A DNA stretch of 47,573 bases from an uncultured Eubacteriales bacterium (lineage in GTDB: Bacteria; Bacillota; Clostridia; Peptostreptococcales; Anaerovoracaceae): the NCBI GenBank assembly GCA_900547295.1, contig URGK01000008.1:1-47573 (forward strand), given 5' to 3'. A model generated the notes under the pieces. It made no database searches. It was not told where the DNA came from and saw only the letters and a program-made list of their open reading frames with translations. How positions within the stretch are numbered: the first letter of the stretch is position 1; each line of letters begins with the position of its first letter. The position numbers and the translations under genes are program-made. Shown here one piece after another: positions 1-7,717 of the stretch.

Positions 1-726
1 CTCAGGAACCGCTTAGAGGAATTGGGTGCGACTGTCACGGAGCTGGATTATGCCACCCTTGTCCCCGATTGGGAAAATGAAGCCTTAGAACAGGCATTGC
101 AGAGCATCACTGCCGATACATGGGCGGTATTCACAAGCCCTAACGGGGTTGAAATTTTTTTTCAAGCGCTGCAAAAGCGGAGAATCGACATCCGCACACT
201 GGCGCAGCTGCGGTTTGCCGTCATCGGCACAGGCACAGCCGCCGCTCTGGAAAAGCGCGGCATTTATCCCGCCTTTCTCCCCAAAACCTACGATGTGGAA
301 AGCCTTGCGAAGGGGCTTTGCAGTGTAGTCGGTGCGGATGAAAAAATTCTGATTCTCCGTGCGGCGCAGGGTTCTCCTGTCCTGACGGAGATTTTAGCAA
401 AAGAAAAGAAGCAATACACAGATGTAAAATTATATGATATTGCCATTGATGCCGAAAAACGCCGCTTTGCCCATGAAGCAGCCAAGGAAATGGATTTTAT
501 CACCTTTGCGAGCGGCTCAGGCGTGCGCGGCTTTTTTGCACAGGGCGGCACAATGCCCCAAGGCACAACGGCGGTCTGCATCGGTACCTCCACCGCCAAA
601 ACGCTTGCGTCCTATGGGGATTTTCCTGCTCTGACGGCGCAGACCTTCAATGTGGATGGCATCATAGAGGTGATTTTGGAAGAAGCAAGCAAAACAAAAA
701 CAACCGAAAAGGAGACGGACAAATGA
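1..726 (+). CDS. hemD: Uroporphyrinogen-III synthase (HemD), 5' end outside window
   Basis: HemD cyclizes hydroxymethylbilane to uroporphyrinogen III in the cytoplasm. The reading frame is open from base 1 and the first residues (LRNRLEELGA) already look like the interior of a HemD domain. The TTG at 22 is therefore unlikely to be a start and the gene is cut by the window edge; it may be the C-terminal half of a CobA-HemD fusion, which is common in Firmicutes. Family-like segments are 'VFTSPNGVEIFF' and 'ITFASGSGVRGFF'. The stop overlaps the hemB start (ATGA), so the two are translationally coupled. Codon use (CGC/CGG arginine, ATT/ATC isoleucine) differs from everything right of about 2.1 kb. 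Confidence 0.85.
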   Translation, partial: LRNRLEELGATVTELDYATLVPDWENEALEQALQSITADTWAVFTSPNGVEIFFQALQKRRIDIRTLAQLRFAVIGTGTAAALEKRGIYPAFLPKTYDVESLAKGLCSVVGADEKILILRAAQGSPVLTEILAKEKKQYTDVKLYDIAIDAEKRRFAHEAAKEMDFITFASGSGVRGFFAQGGTMPQGTTAVCIGTSTAKTLASYGDFPALTAQTFNVDGIIEVILEEASKTKTTEKETDK

Positions 727-1688
727 GAAGATTCAGAAGACTGCGCGGTTCAGAAGCCATGCGAAGGTTGGTGCGCGAAACCAGAATTTCCGCAGAGGAG
801 ATGATTTACCCCGTTTTTGTGATAGAAGGGGAGAATATCAAAAATCCGATTCCTTCTATGCCGGGCGTGTTCCAATATTCCGTTGACCGCATGGATGAAA
901 TGCTCGCAGAGGTGGCGGCAAGCGGCATTGCAGGTGTGTTGATTTTCGGGATTCCCAAGGAAAAGGATGCGGTCGGCTCGCAGGCGTATGCTCCGGACGG
1001 CATCACCCAGAGAGCCATTCGCCATATCAAAAAGAAGTATCCCTCTCTGCTTGTGGTTGCGGATGTTTGCCTTTGCGAATATACCTCGCATGGGCATTGC
1101 GGCTTAGTTGAGGGAGAGCATATTTTAAATGATGAAACCCTGCCCCTTCTGGCGAAAATGAGCGTCACGCTCGCGCAGGCAGGTGCGGATATCATCGCCC
1201 CTTCGGATATGATGGACGGGCGCGTGGCGGCAATTCGTCATGCTCTGGATGAAGCGGGCCTTCTGCATATCCCCATCATGGCGTACAGCGCGAAATTTGC
1301 CTCCGGCTATTACGGCCCCTTTCGGGATGCGGCACATTCCGCACCGCAGTTTGGGGACAGACGCTCCTATCAGATGGATGTCTGCAATAAAAAGGAAGCC
1401 CTGCGTGAAATTGCAGACGATATCGAGGAGGGAGCAGATTTTTATATCATCAAGCCTGCCCTTGCGTATCTGGATGTGGTCGAAGCGGCGGCAAATCGCT
1501 TTGATTTACCCATTGCCGTCTATAACGTCAGCGGCGAGTATGCCATGGTGAAGGCGGCGGCACAGCAGGGCTGGATAGAGGAAAAGCGGATTGTTATGGA
1601 AAATCTGATTGCCATGAAGCGCGCAGGTGCCTCCATCCTGATTACCTATCACGCACTGGATGCGGCAAGCTGGCTGAAAGAGGACTGA
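723..1688 (+). CDS. hemB: Delta-aminolevulinic acid dehydratase (porphobilinogen synthase)
   Basis: HemB condenses two 5-aminolevulinate molecules to porphobilinogen, the second committed step of tetrapyrrole synthesis. The 321-residue protein has normal length. Visible active-site features are the metal-binding cysteines in 'DVCLCEYTSHGHCG' (C116, C118, C126), which indicate a zinc-type enzyme, and two Schiff-base lysines, K191 in 'YSAKFASGYYGPFRDA' and K244 in 'IIKPALAYLD'. The start ATG overlaps the hemD stop by four bases. No other haem or cobalamin gene lies in the rest of the window, so this pair belongs to a locus extending to the left. Confidence 0.95.
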   Translation: MRRFRRLRGSEAMRRLVRETRISAEEMIYPVFVIEGENIKNPIPSMPGVFQYSVDRMDEMLAEVAASGIAGVLIFGIPKEKDAVGSQAYAPDGITQRAIRHIKKKYPSLLVVADVCLCEYTSHGHCGLVEGEHILNDETLPLLAKMSVTLAQAGADIIAPSDMMDGRVAAIRHALDEAGLLHIPIMAYSAKFASGYYGPFRDAAHSAPQFGDRRSYQMDVCNKKEALREIADDIEEGADFYIIKPALAYLDVVEAAANRFDLPIAVYNVSGEYAMVKAAAQQGWIEEKRIVMENLIAMKRAGASILITYHALDAASWLKED

Positions 1689-1692
1689 TTGC

Positions 1693-2145
1693 ATGAAGAA
1701 GGAGAAAACAGCGAAAACCGAAAAAAACGAAAAGCACTGGGAGCGAGTGACGCAGGAATTTGCCCCCGTCTGCGATGCAGATTGCAGGGTGCTGATTCTG
1801 GGGACAGCCCCCTCTAAGAAATCTCGTGAGGTTGGCTTTTATTACGGACATCCGCAGAATCGCTTCTGGAAAATGCTTGCAGCAGTGACGGGCGAGAGGG
1901 TTCCCCAAAGCATCGAGGAAAAGAAGGCACTGCTGCTGCGCAACCATATAGCTCTGCATGATGTGATTCATAGCTGTGATATCATCGGGAGCAGTGACAG
2001 CAGCATTAAAAATGTGGAGCCTGCCGATTTGGAGCGGATTCTTGCCGTTACAGGCAGGGTCGCTATCCTCTGCAACGGCGGCACGTCCTACGCCTGCTAT
2101 AAAAAATACTGCCCAGATATTACTCCGAAGCAGTATTTCTTTTAA
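1693..2145 (+). CDS. Mug-like DNA-deoxyinosine glycosylase, C-terminally truncated
   Basis: This is the N-terminal part of a uracil/hypoxanthine-DNA glycosylase of the UDG superfamily. The glycosylase motif region 'ILGTAPSKKSREVGFYYGHP' (about residues 33-52) and the following 'NRFWKMLA' are clear, as is 'ILCNGGTSYACYKKY' near the end. Family members run about 165-175 residues and finish with a conserved LPSTSPAN segment. Here the frame leaves the family after 'KKYCPDI' and ends with 'TPKQYFF', whose codons lie in the 3' end of trmB on the opposite strand. The gene is therefore broken at about 2118-2130. It starts four bases after hemB and would have been cotranscribed with it. Confidence 0.75.
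   Translation: MKKEKTAKTEKNEKHWERVTQEFAPVCDADCRVLILGTAPSKKSREVGFYYGHPQNRFWKMLAAVTGERVPQSIEEKKALLLRNHIALHDVIHSCDIIGSSDSSIKNVEPADLERILAVTGRVAILCNGGTSYACYKKYCPDITPKQYFF
2105..2145. other. Probable sequence junction (assembly join or recombination point)
   Basis: The plus-strand glycosylase gene loses homology to its family here, and the minus-strand trmB reaches its expected C-terminus here ('NINYVKFKR', then NTASE and stop at 2120). The two coding regions overlap tail to tail by about 26 bases with no intergenic sequence. Codon preference and base composition change across the point. No transposon end, target duplication or tRNA is visible at the junction. Confidence 0.6.
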
Positions 2146-2776
2146 ATTTAACATAATTTATATTTTTGCCGCCTGCACTGAACCTGTCTTCATATTCGGT
2201 AGTCGTATACTTCGACTCGTACTCCGAGTTGTGCAGATCCTCTGTGTATTCCAGTATTTCATAGCCTGACTCTCTGATTTCCTCCATTGAAAATTCAAAC
2301 AGCGGGTCATTGTCGGTTTTAAACTCTATAACACCATCCTCTTTGAGAACATCAAAATATGTTTTGAGTCTGTCCCTGTGAGTCAGTCTTCTTCTGGCGT
2401 GCCTGTCCTTTGGCCACGGGTCGCTGAAATTAAGATAAATCTTATCAATCTCACCCTTTTCAAATAAATCATTTGCATCGTCTATATACTTTGCAAAGAA
2501 CATAACGTTTTTGAGCTGCTCTGCCTTGGCTTTCTGAAGTCCTCTCAGAAGCACGTTTCTCTGACCCTCTATCGCAAGATACATATTCTGCGGGTTTGCT
2601 TTCGCGTGAGATATTATGAACTGTCCCTTGCCGCAGCCTATTTCGAGCGCCAGCTCTCCGCCGGATGTTTCAAACAGTTCTCTCCATCTGCCTTTCATAT
2701 TATCCGGGTTTTCAACCAGAGATTCTTTTGCCGCATTTATTTTTTCTTCAAGGTTTTTAATGTTTCTCTGTCTCAT
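2120..2776 (-). CDS. trmB: tRNA (guanine-N7)-methyltransferase
   Basis: TrmB methylates G46 in the variable loop of tRNAs using S-adenosylmethionine. The SAM-binding loop is 'LALEIGCGKGQFI' (about residues 39-51), and the family signature 'NFSDPWPKDRHARRRLTHRDRL' region holds the catalytic and tRNA-contacting residues. At 218 residues it is of normal length, although the last five residues may come from the joined DNA at 2120-2134. Its ATG shares one base with the ecfT stop (TAATG), so it is the last gene of the ecfA1-ecfA2-ecfT-trmB transcript. Confidence 0.93.
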   Translation of the reverse strand: MRQRNIKNLEEKINAAKESLVENPDNMKGRWRELFETSGGELALEIGCGKGQFIISHAKANPQNMYLAIEGQRNVLLRGLQKAKAEQLKNVMFFAKYIDDANDLFEKGEIDKIYLNFSDPWPKDRHARRRLTHRDRLKTYFDVLKEDGVIEFKTDNDPLFEFSMEEIRESGYEILEYTEDLHNSEYESKYTTTEYEDRFSAGGKNINYVKFKRNTASE

Positions 2777-3576
2777 TAAAGAATTACCGCCTCTGCAATT
2801 GTTGCCGCAAGAAATGCCGCCAGCAGCAGACCTGCCACCGCATCTCTTCCCTCAAGTTTCATTTCATTCATTCTTGTTCTGCCCTCATCGCCTCTGTAGC
2901 ATCTTGCCTCCATTGCCATGGCAAGCTCCGAAGCTATCCTGAAAGCACTTATAAACAGGGGAACAAGTATAGGTATCAGGCTCTTGGCTCTGCGTATCAG
3001 ATTGCCGCTTTCAAAGTCGGCCCCCCTCGCCTGCTGAGCTTTCATTATCTTGTCAGTTTCCTCAAGCAGCGTAGGGATAAATCTGAGCGCTATAGTCATC
3101 ATCATCGCAAGTTCATGCGCAGGCACTCCTATCTTTTTCATTGGAGAAAGCAGCTTCTCGATACCGTCAGTCAGGCTTATAGGCTTGGTGGTAAGAGTAA
3201 GCATTGACGAACCGATTATCAGCAGTACCAGTCTGATGCCTAAAAATACCGCGGTTCTGACGCCCTGTCTTGTAATATGAAGAAATCCAAGACTCCATAT
3301 AACATCGCCCTTAACCATAAACAGATTTAAGACAAACGTAAATATGATTATTATAAATACGGGCTTGAGTCCTCTGAGTATGAACCTCAGCGGCACCTTT
3401 GACACCGCTATCACAGCTCCGAGAGCCGCCGCCGATATTATAAAGCCGTAAAAGTTATCAACTATGAACAGCGCCACTATATATACTATTGTCGCTATTA
3501 TTTTTATTCGTGCATCAAGACTGTGCACCCACGAATTGCCGGGGTAGTACTGTCCCAGTGTTATATCTCTAAGCAT
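2776..3576 (-). CDS. ecfT: ECF transporter transmembrane subunit EcfT
   Basis: EcfT is the integral-membrane coupling subunit that joins the two ATPases to interchangeable vitamin- or metal-binding S components. The 266-residue protein begins 'MLRDITLGQYYPGNSWVHSLDARIK', typical of the family, and has several hydrophobic segments in the first 130 residues and another at the C-terminus. The coupling-helix motif 'QQARGADFESGN' (consensus xARG) lies at about 185-196, and a second ARC-type motif 'AMEARCYRGDEG' at about 223-234; these bind the ATPase grooves. It overlaps ecfA2 by eight bases. No S component is encoded nearby, so this is a shared group II module. Confidence 0.95.
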   Translation of the reverse strand: MLRDITLGQYYPGNSWVHSLDARIKIIATIVYIVALFIVDNFYGFIISAAALGAVIAVSKVPLRFILRGLKPVFIIIIFTFVLNLFMVKGDVIWSLGFLHITRQGVRTAVFLGIRLVLLIIGSSMLTLTTKPISLTDGIEKLLSPMKKIGVPAHELAMMMTIALRFIPTLLEETDKIMKAQQARGADFESGNLIRRAKSLIPILVPLFISAFRIASELAMAMEARCYRGDEGRTRMNEMKLEGRDAVAGLLLAAFLAATIAEAVIL

Positions 3577-4432
3577 TTATATTTCCTCTGATTGCCTTGT
3601 ATATTTCTTCGACCGCCTTATCTCTTGTCAGGATATTGCCGTCAAGCTTAAATCCCCTGTCATTTAACATATCTATAAGCTCCGTAACAGGCGGAGCTGC
3701 AAGTCCCATCTGTTTGAGCTCTGCTCTTCTTGCAAAGACCTCTTCAGGCGTGCCCTCCATTACCGCATGGGCTCTGTCCATAACTATAACCTTGTCGCAC
3801 ATTGAAGCTATATCCTCCATATTGTGAGAAACCATTATGGTAATATTGTTCTCGTGCTCGTGTACTCGGATTATCATATCAAGCACATCTCTGTGAGCCT
3901 TGGGGTCAAGTCCCGCCGTCGGCTCATCGAGTATCAGAACCTTAGGCTTCATCGCTATTACTCCTGCTATAGCGACTCTTCGCTTCTGTCCTCCGGAAAG
4001 GTCAAAGGGTGACTTGTCCTTAATCTGCTCATAGTCAAGTCCCACAAGTTCTATGGCTTCTCTTACTCTGTCCTCAAGTTCCTCGTCCGCAAGCCCTATA
4101 TTCTTAGGTCCGAAAGCAACGTCTTTAAATACCGTCTCCTCAAAAAGCTGATATTCCGGATACTGAAATACCAGCCCCACTTTTTTGCGTATCTCACGCA
4201 TTACAGTCTTGCCGTCACAGATGTTTTCTCCATCTATATATATGCTGCCTGTCTTTGGCTTGATAAGTCCGTTTAAATGCTGCACCAGCGTGGATTTGCC
4301 CGAACCGGTATGACCTATTATCCCCGCTATCTGTCCGTCCTCTATGGAAAAGCTGACGTCCTGCACCGCAACCGACTCGTGAGGCAGACCCTCGTTATAT
4401 ATATGTGTTAGGTTCTCTACTTTAACTGACAT
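3569..4432 (-). CDS. ecfA2: ECF transporter ATPase EcfA2
   Basis: This is the second ATP-binding subunit of the ECF energizing module. It carries a Walker A 'GHTGSGKSTLVQHLN' (about 41-55), Q-loop 'VFQYPEYQLFEETV', signature 'LSGGQKRRVAIAG', Walker B 'VLILDEPTAGLD' and the switch histidine in 'IMVSHNMEDIA'. The Q-loop form YPEYQLFEETV is characteristic of EcfA2 as opposed to EcfA1. It starts inside the last 16 bases of ecfA1 and is followed by ecfT with an eight-base overlap, so the three are tightly coupled. Confidence 0.95.
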   Translation of the reverse strand: MSVKVENLTHIYNEGLPHESVAVQDVSFSIEDGQIAGIIGHTGSGKSTLVQHLNGLIKPKTGSIYIDGENICDGKTVMREIRKKVGLVFQYPEYQLFEETVFKDVAFGPKNIGLADEELEDRVREAIELVGLDYEQIKDKSPFDLSGGQKRRVAIAGVIAMKPKVLILDEPTAGLDPKAHRDVLDMIIRVHEHENNITIMVSHNMEDIASMCDKVIVMDRAHAVMEGTPEEVFARRAELKQMGLAAPPVTELIDMLNDRGFKLDGNILTRDKAVEEIYKAIRGNINA

Positions 4433-5256
4433 ATCGCTCTTACTAACTCCTCTGTATCTATAATCCCCTGAGGTATATCTATACCTTTGCCTCTGAGGGC
4501 ATCTGCAATGTCTGCCGCCATAGGCACTCTGAGTCCTGCCGCTTCAATAGCCTCTCTGTCTGAAAAGACCTCCTGAGGCGTACCGTCCGCTACGATTTTG
4601 CCGCTGTTCATAATAACTATGCGGTCTGCATCCGCAGCCTCCTCCATAAAATGAGTTATGAGGATTATTGTAATTCCCTCGCTGTGAAGCTTCCTGATGA
4701 TATTCATAACCTCACTGCGCCCTTTGGGGTCAAGCATAGCTGTCGGCTCATCAAATATGATGCACTCCGGCTTCATCGCTATTACTCCGGCTATGGCTAT
4801 TCTCTGCTTCTGTCCGCCTGAAAGCATATGAGGCGCTTTTTTGCGGAAATCATACATATCGACAGAAAACAGCGCTTCGTCTACTATGCATCTGATTTCC
4901 TCAGATTTGATACCGATGTTTTCGGGACCGAAAGCAACATCATCCTCTACTATAGATGAAACCAGCTGATTGTCGGGGTTCTGAAACACCATACCGGCAG
5001 TCTGTCTTATATCCCACAGCCTGTCCGCATCTTTTGTATCATATCCTTTGACATATACTGCCCCCGATGTCGGAAGCAGCAGCGCATTAAAGGTCTTGGC
5101 AATAGTTGATTTGCCGGAGCCGTTTCTGCCTATTATTGCTGTGAAACTGCCCTTTTCAATCTCTATGGTTATATCTTTAACCGCAGGCTCGGGTTTAACG
5201 TCCTCATCTGCAGGATATTGAAATATTAAATTTTCAGTGCGTATTATTTTTTCCAT
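4417..5256 (-). CDS. ecfA1: ECF transporter ATPase EcfA1
   Basis: This is the first ATP-binding subunit of the ECF energizing module. Walker A is 'GRNGSGKSTIAKTFN', Q-loop 'VFQNPDNQLVSSIVEDDVAFGP' region (the PDNQ form marks EcfA1), signature 'LSGGQKQRIAIAG', Walker B 'CIIFDEPTAMLD', and H-loop 'ILITHFMEEAA'. I place the start at the ATG of MEKIIRTENL (5256), preceded by GGTGAAC. The frame stays open upstream to 5319, but that stretch overlaps a good sigma-A promoter (5291-5319) and so cannot be translated from that transcript. It is the first gene of the ecf-trmB operon; protein 279 residues. Confidence 0.93.
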   Translation of the reverse strand: MEKIIRTENLIFQYPADEDVKPEPAVKDITIEIEKGSFTAIIGRNGSGKSTIAKTFNALLLPTSGAVYVKGYDTKDADRLWDIRQTAGMVFQNPDNQLVSSIVEDDVAFGPENIGIKSEEIRCIVDEALFSVDMYDFRKKAPHMLSGGQKQRIAIAGVIAMKPECIIFDEPTAMLDPKGRSEVMNIIRKLHSEGITIILITHFMEEAADADRIVIMNSGKIVADGTPQEVFSDREAIEAAGLRVPMAADIADALRGKGIDIPQGIIDTEELVRAICQLK

Positions 5257-5290
5257 AAGTTCACCATTTAAAAATATGTTTAACCAATTA

Positions 5291-5319
5291 ACTATACCAC
5301 ATCTATACGCATTTGGCAA
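5291..5319 (-). promoter_or_regulatory. Sigma-A type promoter for ecfA1-ecfA2-ecfT-trmB
   Basis: On the minus strand TTGCCA (5319-5314) is separated by 17 bases from TATAGT (5296-5291). Transcription would begin near 5284, about 28 bases before the ecfA1 ATG. Its position excludes the longer upstream reading of ecfA1. Confidence 0.65.
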
Positions 5320-5352
5320 ATGGCAAAAATTAAAAACAGAAATATAAGCAAA

Positions 5353-5385
5353 CAGACAATCTGCCTTAATTCAGTAGATTGTCTG
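5353..5385 (-). terminator. Hairpin downstream of the surface-protein remnant
   Basis: A perfect 10-bp inverted repeat (CAGACAATCT / AGATTGTCTG) with a 13-base loop is followed on the minus strand by TTTGCTTATATTT. It lies 60 bases beyond the stop of the remnant at 5446 and probably ended its transcript. It also separates that DNA from the ecf promoter. Confidence 0.55.
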
Positions 5386-5445
5386 CCTGGTATTACTTAA
5401 TTTACTTGTTAACTATGAAATATAGACCTGCCTTGTTTCAGTCAG

Positions 5446-5799
5446 TTATTTACTCCATATTCTTGTCGCATATTTGCACTGCTTAAGTTCGCTCTTTGCA
5501 GCAAGTTTACCGTTTGAGTCATATACCATAACTCTTACCTTGTAGAAATACTTGGCGCCTTTCTTACCTGTGTTGTTGATATATGAGTTGTTATCAGTGT
5601 CTTTTTCAATTCTTGCGCCGTATTCAGCTGCTTTCTTTTCCGATCTGTAGAATTTGTACTTAACTGTATTGCCTTTAGCTTTAAGCTCTGATAAGTCTAC
5701 AGGGTTTCCGTTTTCATCTGTTATGGAAGCAACCTTAATACGAATGTTTCCCTTTGCAGTCTTTGATGATCTTGCAGCGAGTGTAAGTTCCTTAACATA
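5446..5799 (-). pseudogene. C-terminal remnant of an extracellular Ig/fibronectin-like surface protein
   Basis: On the minus strand an open frame of 117 codons ends at a TAA (5448-5446) and reads as the C-terminus of a secreted repeat protein. Examples are 'LTLAARSSKTAKGNIRIKV', 'SITDENGNPVDLSELKAKG', 'VKYKFYRSEKKAAEYG', 'KKGAKYFYKVRVMVYDSNG' and the end 'KQCKYATRIWSK'. The aromatic/basic beta-strand pattern resembles fibronectin III-like tails of clostridial surface proteins. A TAA (5802-5800) sits directly upstream in frame and there is no start codon or ribosome site. This is therefore a decayed 3' fragment of a longer gene; the rest is absent. Confidence 0.6.
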
Positions 5800-5831
5800 T
5801 TAAAACGGTCGCTGAATTCATCTCTTTTCCT

Positions 5832-6734
5832 TTAAAATCCGCCCTGTATGCCGCAGCATTTACACATTTTGTTGCCGCCGCTGTCGCAGCAGGCGCCGCA
5901 TATTCCCTCTCCGCAGCATATGTTGTAGTTGTTCAGAACCGCAAGACGCAGTTTCTCTCCGCAGTTTGCCCTGAAAAACTCCGTAAAGTATTCCGATGCC
6001 GCTATAACCGCGCAGCTATAGCTTTCAAGCTCCTTTGCTATATCCTGTTTTTCCTCGTTGAGGTTTACATATTTAAGTCTGCCTCTGAAGCCCTGAGGCA
6101 GATAATCCCTGACAAGCTCCTGACAGATTTTATCCGTATCAATATACATATTGCTGTCGGGGTATGAATTTACAAAGTGCGCCGCGGAAGCAAAACCTAT
6201 GCCCTTTGATACTACTGCCGCAGGCCCCTTTGCCTTTGCAGCCTCTCCAAGCCCTATTATACCGTTTCGGAACACTCCTCTTACCGAAAGCATTTCGCCC
6301 TCTTCAAGTACCCTTTTGCTTTTGGCAGATATTTTTTTTACCGCAATATGTATATATCCGTTTTCCGTATCGCTTCGTATAACTGATACCGGCATACTGT
6401 ACCAGCCTGAACATTCCGGTTTTTTTACCGAAATGAAGCTGCCCGGCGCAGAGGCTTTTATTGCAAATCCCGTACCTGTATCAAGCACCAGAGTATAAAG
6501 GTCCTCAGTGTACTGTTTCCTGTCTGCTATCCGGGCTGTGAATTCATCTCTTGCCGCCCGTATTTTTTCTCCGTTCTGGCGGTATTCATTAAATACGCAC
6601 ACGCCTCTCCAGTCACAGTCACAATAGTCTTTTCCCGCCAGTCTGCTGCAGTAAATACAGTTGCCTGTTTCTGCAAGAGAGCAGGGGCAGTTTTCTGTGC
6701 CCGCATCTATACAACCATATTTCAGGTTACTCAC
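5832..6734 (-). CDS. PyrK/sulfide-dehydrogenase-like Fe-S flavoprotein oxidoreductase subunit
   Basis: This 300-residue protein resembles the FAD/NAD-binding electron-transfer subunits PyrK and SudB, but I do not recognise a specific function. It has a cysteine-rich N-terminus (C8, C16, C18, C26, C29, C38, C40, C46), a ferredoxin-reductase-like core from about 65 to 265 ('YTLVLDTGTGFAIKASAPGSFISVK'-type FAD barrel), and a C-terminal cluster motif 'CCGEGICGACCDSGG..MCKCC' (273-294) like the [2Fe-2S] site of PyrK. The usual NAD-binding GGG motif is weak. Its ATG overlaps the dacF stop by four bases. No pyrD or gltA-like partner is adjacent, so the redox partner is unknown. Confidence 0.6.
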   Translation of the reverse strand: MSNLKYGCIDAGTENCPCSLAETGNCIYCSRLAGKDYCDCDWRGVCVFNEYRQNGEKIRAARDEFTARIADRKQYTEDLYTLVLDTGTGFAIKASAPGSFISVKKPECSGWYSMPVSVIRSDTENGYIHIAVKKISAKSKRVLEEGEMLSVRGVFRNGIIGLGEAAKAKGPAAVVSKGIGFASAAHFVNSYPDSNMYIDTDKICQELVRDYLPQGFRGRLKYVNLNEEKQDIAKELESYSCAVIAASEYFTEFFRANCGEKLRLAVLNNYNICCGEGICGACCDSGGNKMCKCCGIQGGF

Positions 6735-7651
6735 TCCTCCCCAAGAAGTCCGAACCCGTAGTCCATCAGCCTGTATGCATCATTAAACCAGTCCGGGGCT
6801 GCCATTACAACTGCAATCACCTCACACTCGCCCCTTGCAGCCGATGCTGCCAGTGTTCTGCCGGAGGCTTTGGTATATCCGATTTTTATACCTGTTGCCC
6901 CCTCGTATTCGTGGACTGTCTTGTTTTTATTATACATTCTGTATTCTATATATTCCTTACCAGTGCTTTGTGTTACAGCAAAAGCCTGCCTCTTTGCCGT
7001 ATATTCCTCTGCCGAGGCTATCTGCCTGAAAGTATGGTTTTTCATGGCGTATGCCGCAATCTTAGCCATATCGGCAGCTGTTGTGTAGTGGTTTTCGTCA
7101 AACAGTCCCGTTGGATTTATGAAGCTTGAATTTGTGCAGCCGATTTCGGAGGCCTTTTTGTTCATAAGCCTTACAAACTCGGCTTCATTTCCTCCCGCTA
7201 TTACGGCTATGGCTGTTGCCGCATCGTTTCCCGACCTTAACATGGCCGAATAAAGCAGGTCTTTAAAGGTTATACGCTCGCCTGCTTTGAGATATACAGA
7301 GGAGCCCTCAACTCCGGCAGCCTCCTTTGGAACCGTAACCGTCTGGTCTATATCCGCTTTAATTTCCTCCATTATATCAAGGGCCGTAATACAGGTGAGT
7401 ATTTTGGTGGTGCTTGCAGGATATGCTCTCTGACTGCTGTTTTTTTCGTATAAAACTTTTCCGTTCTCGTCTGTAAGTATCGCCTGCGCGGCAGAAACCT
7501 GAGGCGCCGCTATATTCCCTGTCATTACGGCGCTCAGGCTGCTGTTTTCGGGAAGTCCCGATGCTGATGAAACAATCAGCGCCACCACCAGCACAAAGGC
7601 ATAAGCGGCGGTTGCAATTCTGTAATTCTTTTTAAATCTATTTTTCTTCAT
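6731..7651 (-). CDS. dacF: D-alanyl-D-alanine carboxypeptidase, DacF/PBP5-like (peptidase S11)
   Basis: S11 carboxypeptidases remove the terminal D-Ala of peptidoglycan stem peptides outside the membrane. An N-terminal signal or anchor segment (about residues 12-32) precedes the domain. The catalytic SxxK is 'ASTTK' (S80-K83) and the second motif is 'SGN' (140-142). The third motif, normally KTG, reads KIG (256-258, in 'GIKIGYTKASGR'). At 306 residues it lacks the C-terminal PBP5_C domain. It follows scpB by 66 bases and overlaps the Fe-S flavoprotein gene downstream, an arrangement close to scpAB-dacF of other clostridia. Confidence 0.88.
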   Translation of the reverse strand: MKKNRFKKNYRIATAAYAFVLVVALIVSSASGLPENSSLSAVMTGNIAAPQVSAAQAILTDENGKVLYEKNSSQRAYPASTTKILTCITALDIMEEIKADIDQTVTVPKEAAGVEGSSVYLKAGERITFKDLLYSAMLRSGNDAATAIAVIAGGNEAEFVRLMNKKASEIGCTNSSFINPTGLFDENHYTTAADMAKIAAYAMKNHTFRQIASAEEYTAKRQAFAVTQSTGKEYIEYRMYNKNKTVHEYEGATGIKIGYTKASGRTLAASAARGECEVIAVVMAAPDWFNDAYRLMDYGFGLLGEE

Positions 7652-7675
7652 ATCTCCAATTTATGCCGCCGGGTC

Positions 7676-7706
7676 AAAAAAAGAACAGCCCGCATCAAAA
7701 ATGCGG
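7676..7706 (-). terminator. Possible terminator after scpB
   Basis: The minus strand has CCGCAT-TTTTG-ATGCGG (7706-7690) followed, after GGCTGTTC, by seven T residues. The short gap between stem and T-run makes it a weak terminator, and readthrough into dacF is likely. Confidence 0.4.
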
Positions 7707-7717
7707 ACCGTATGTAT

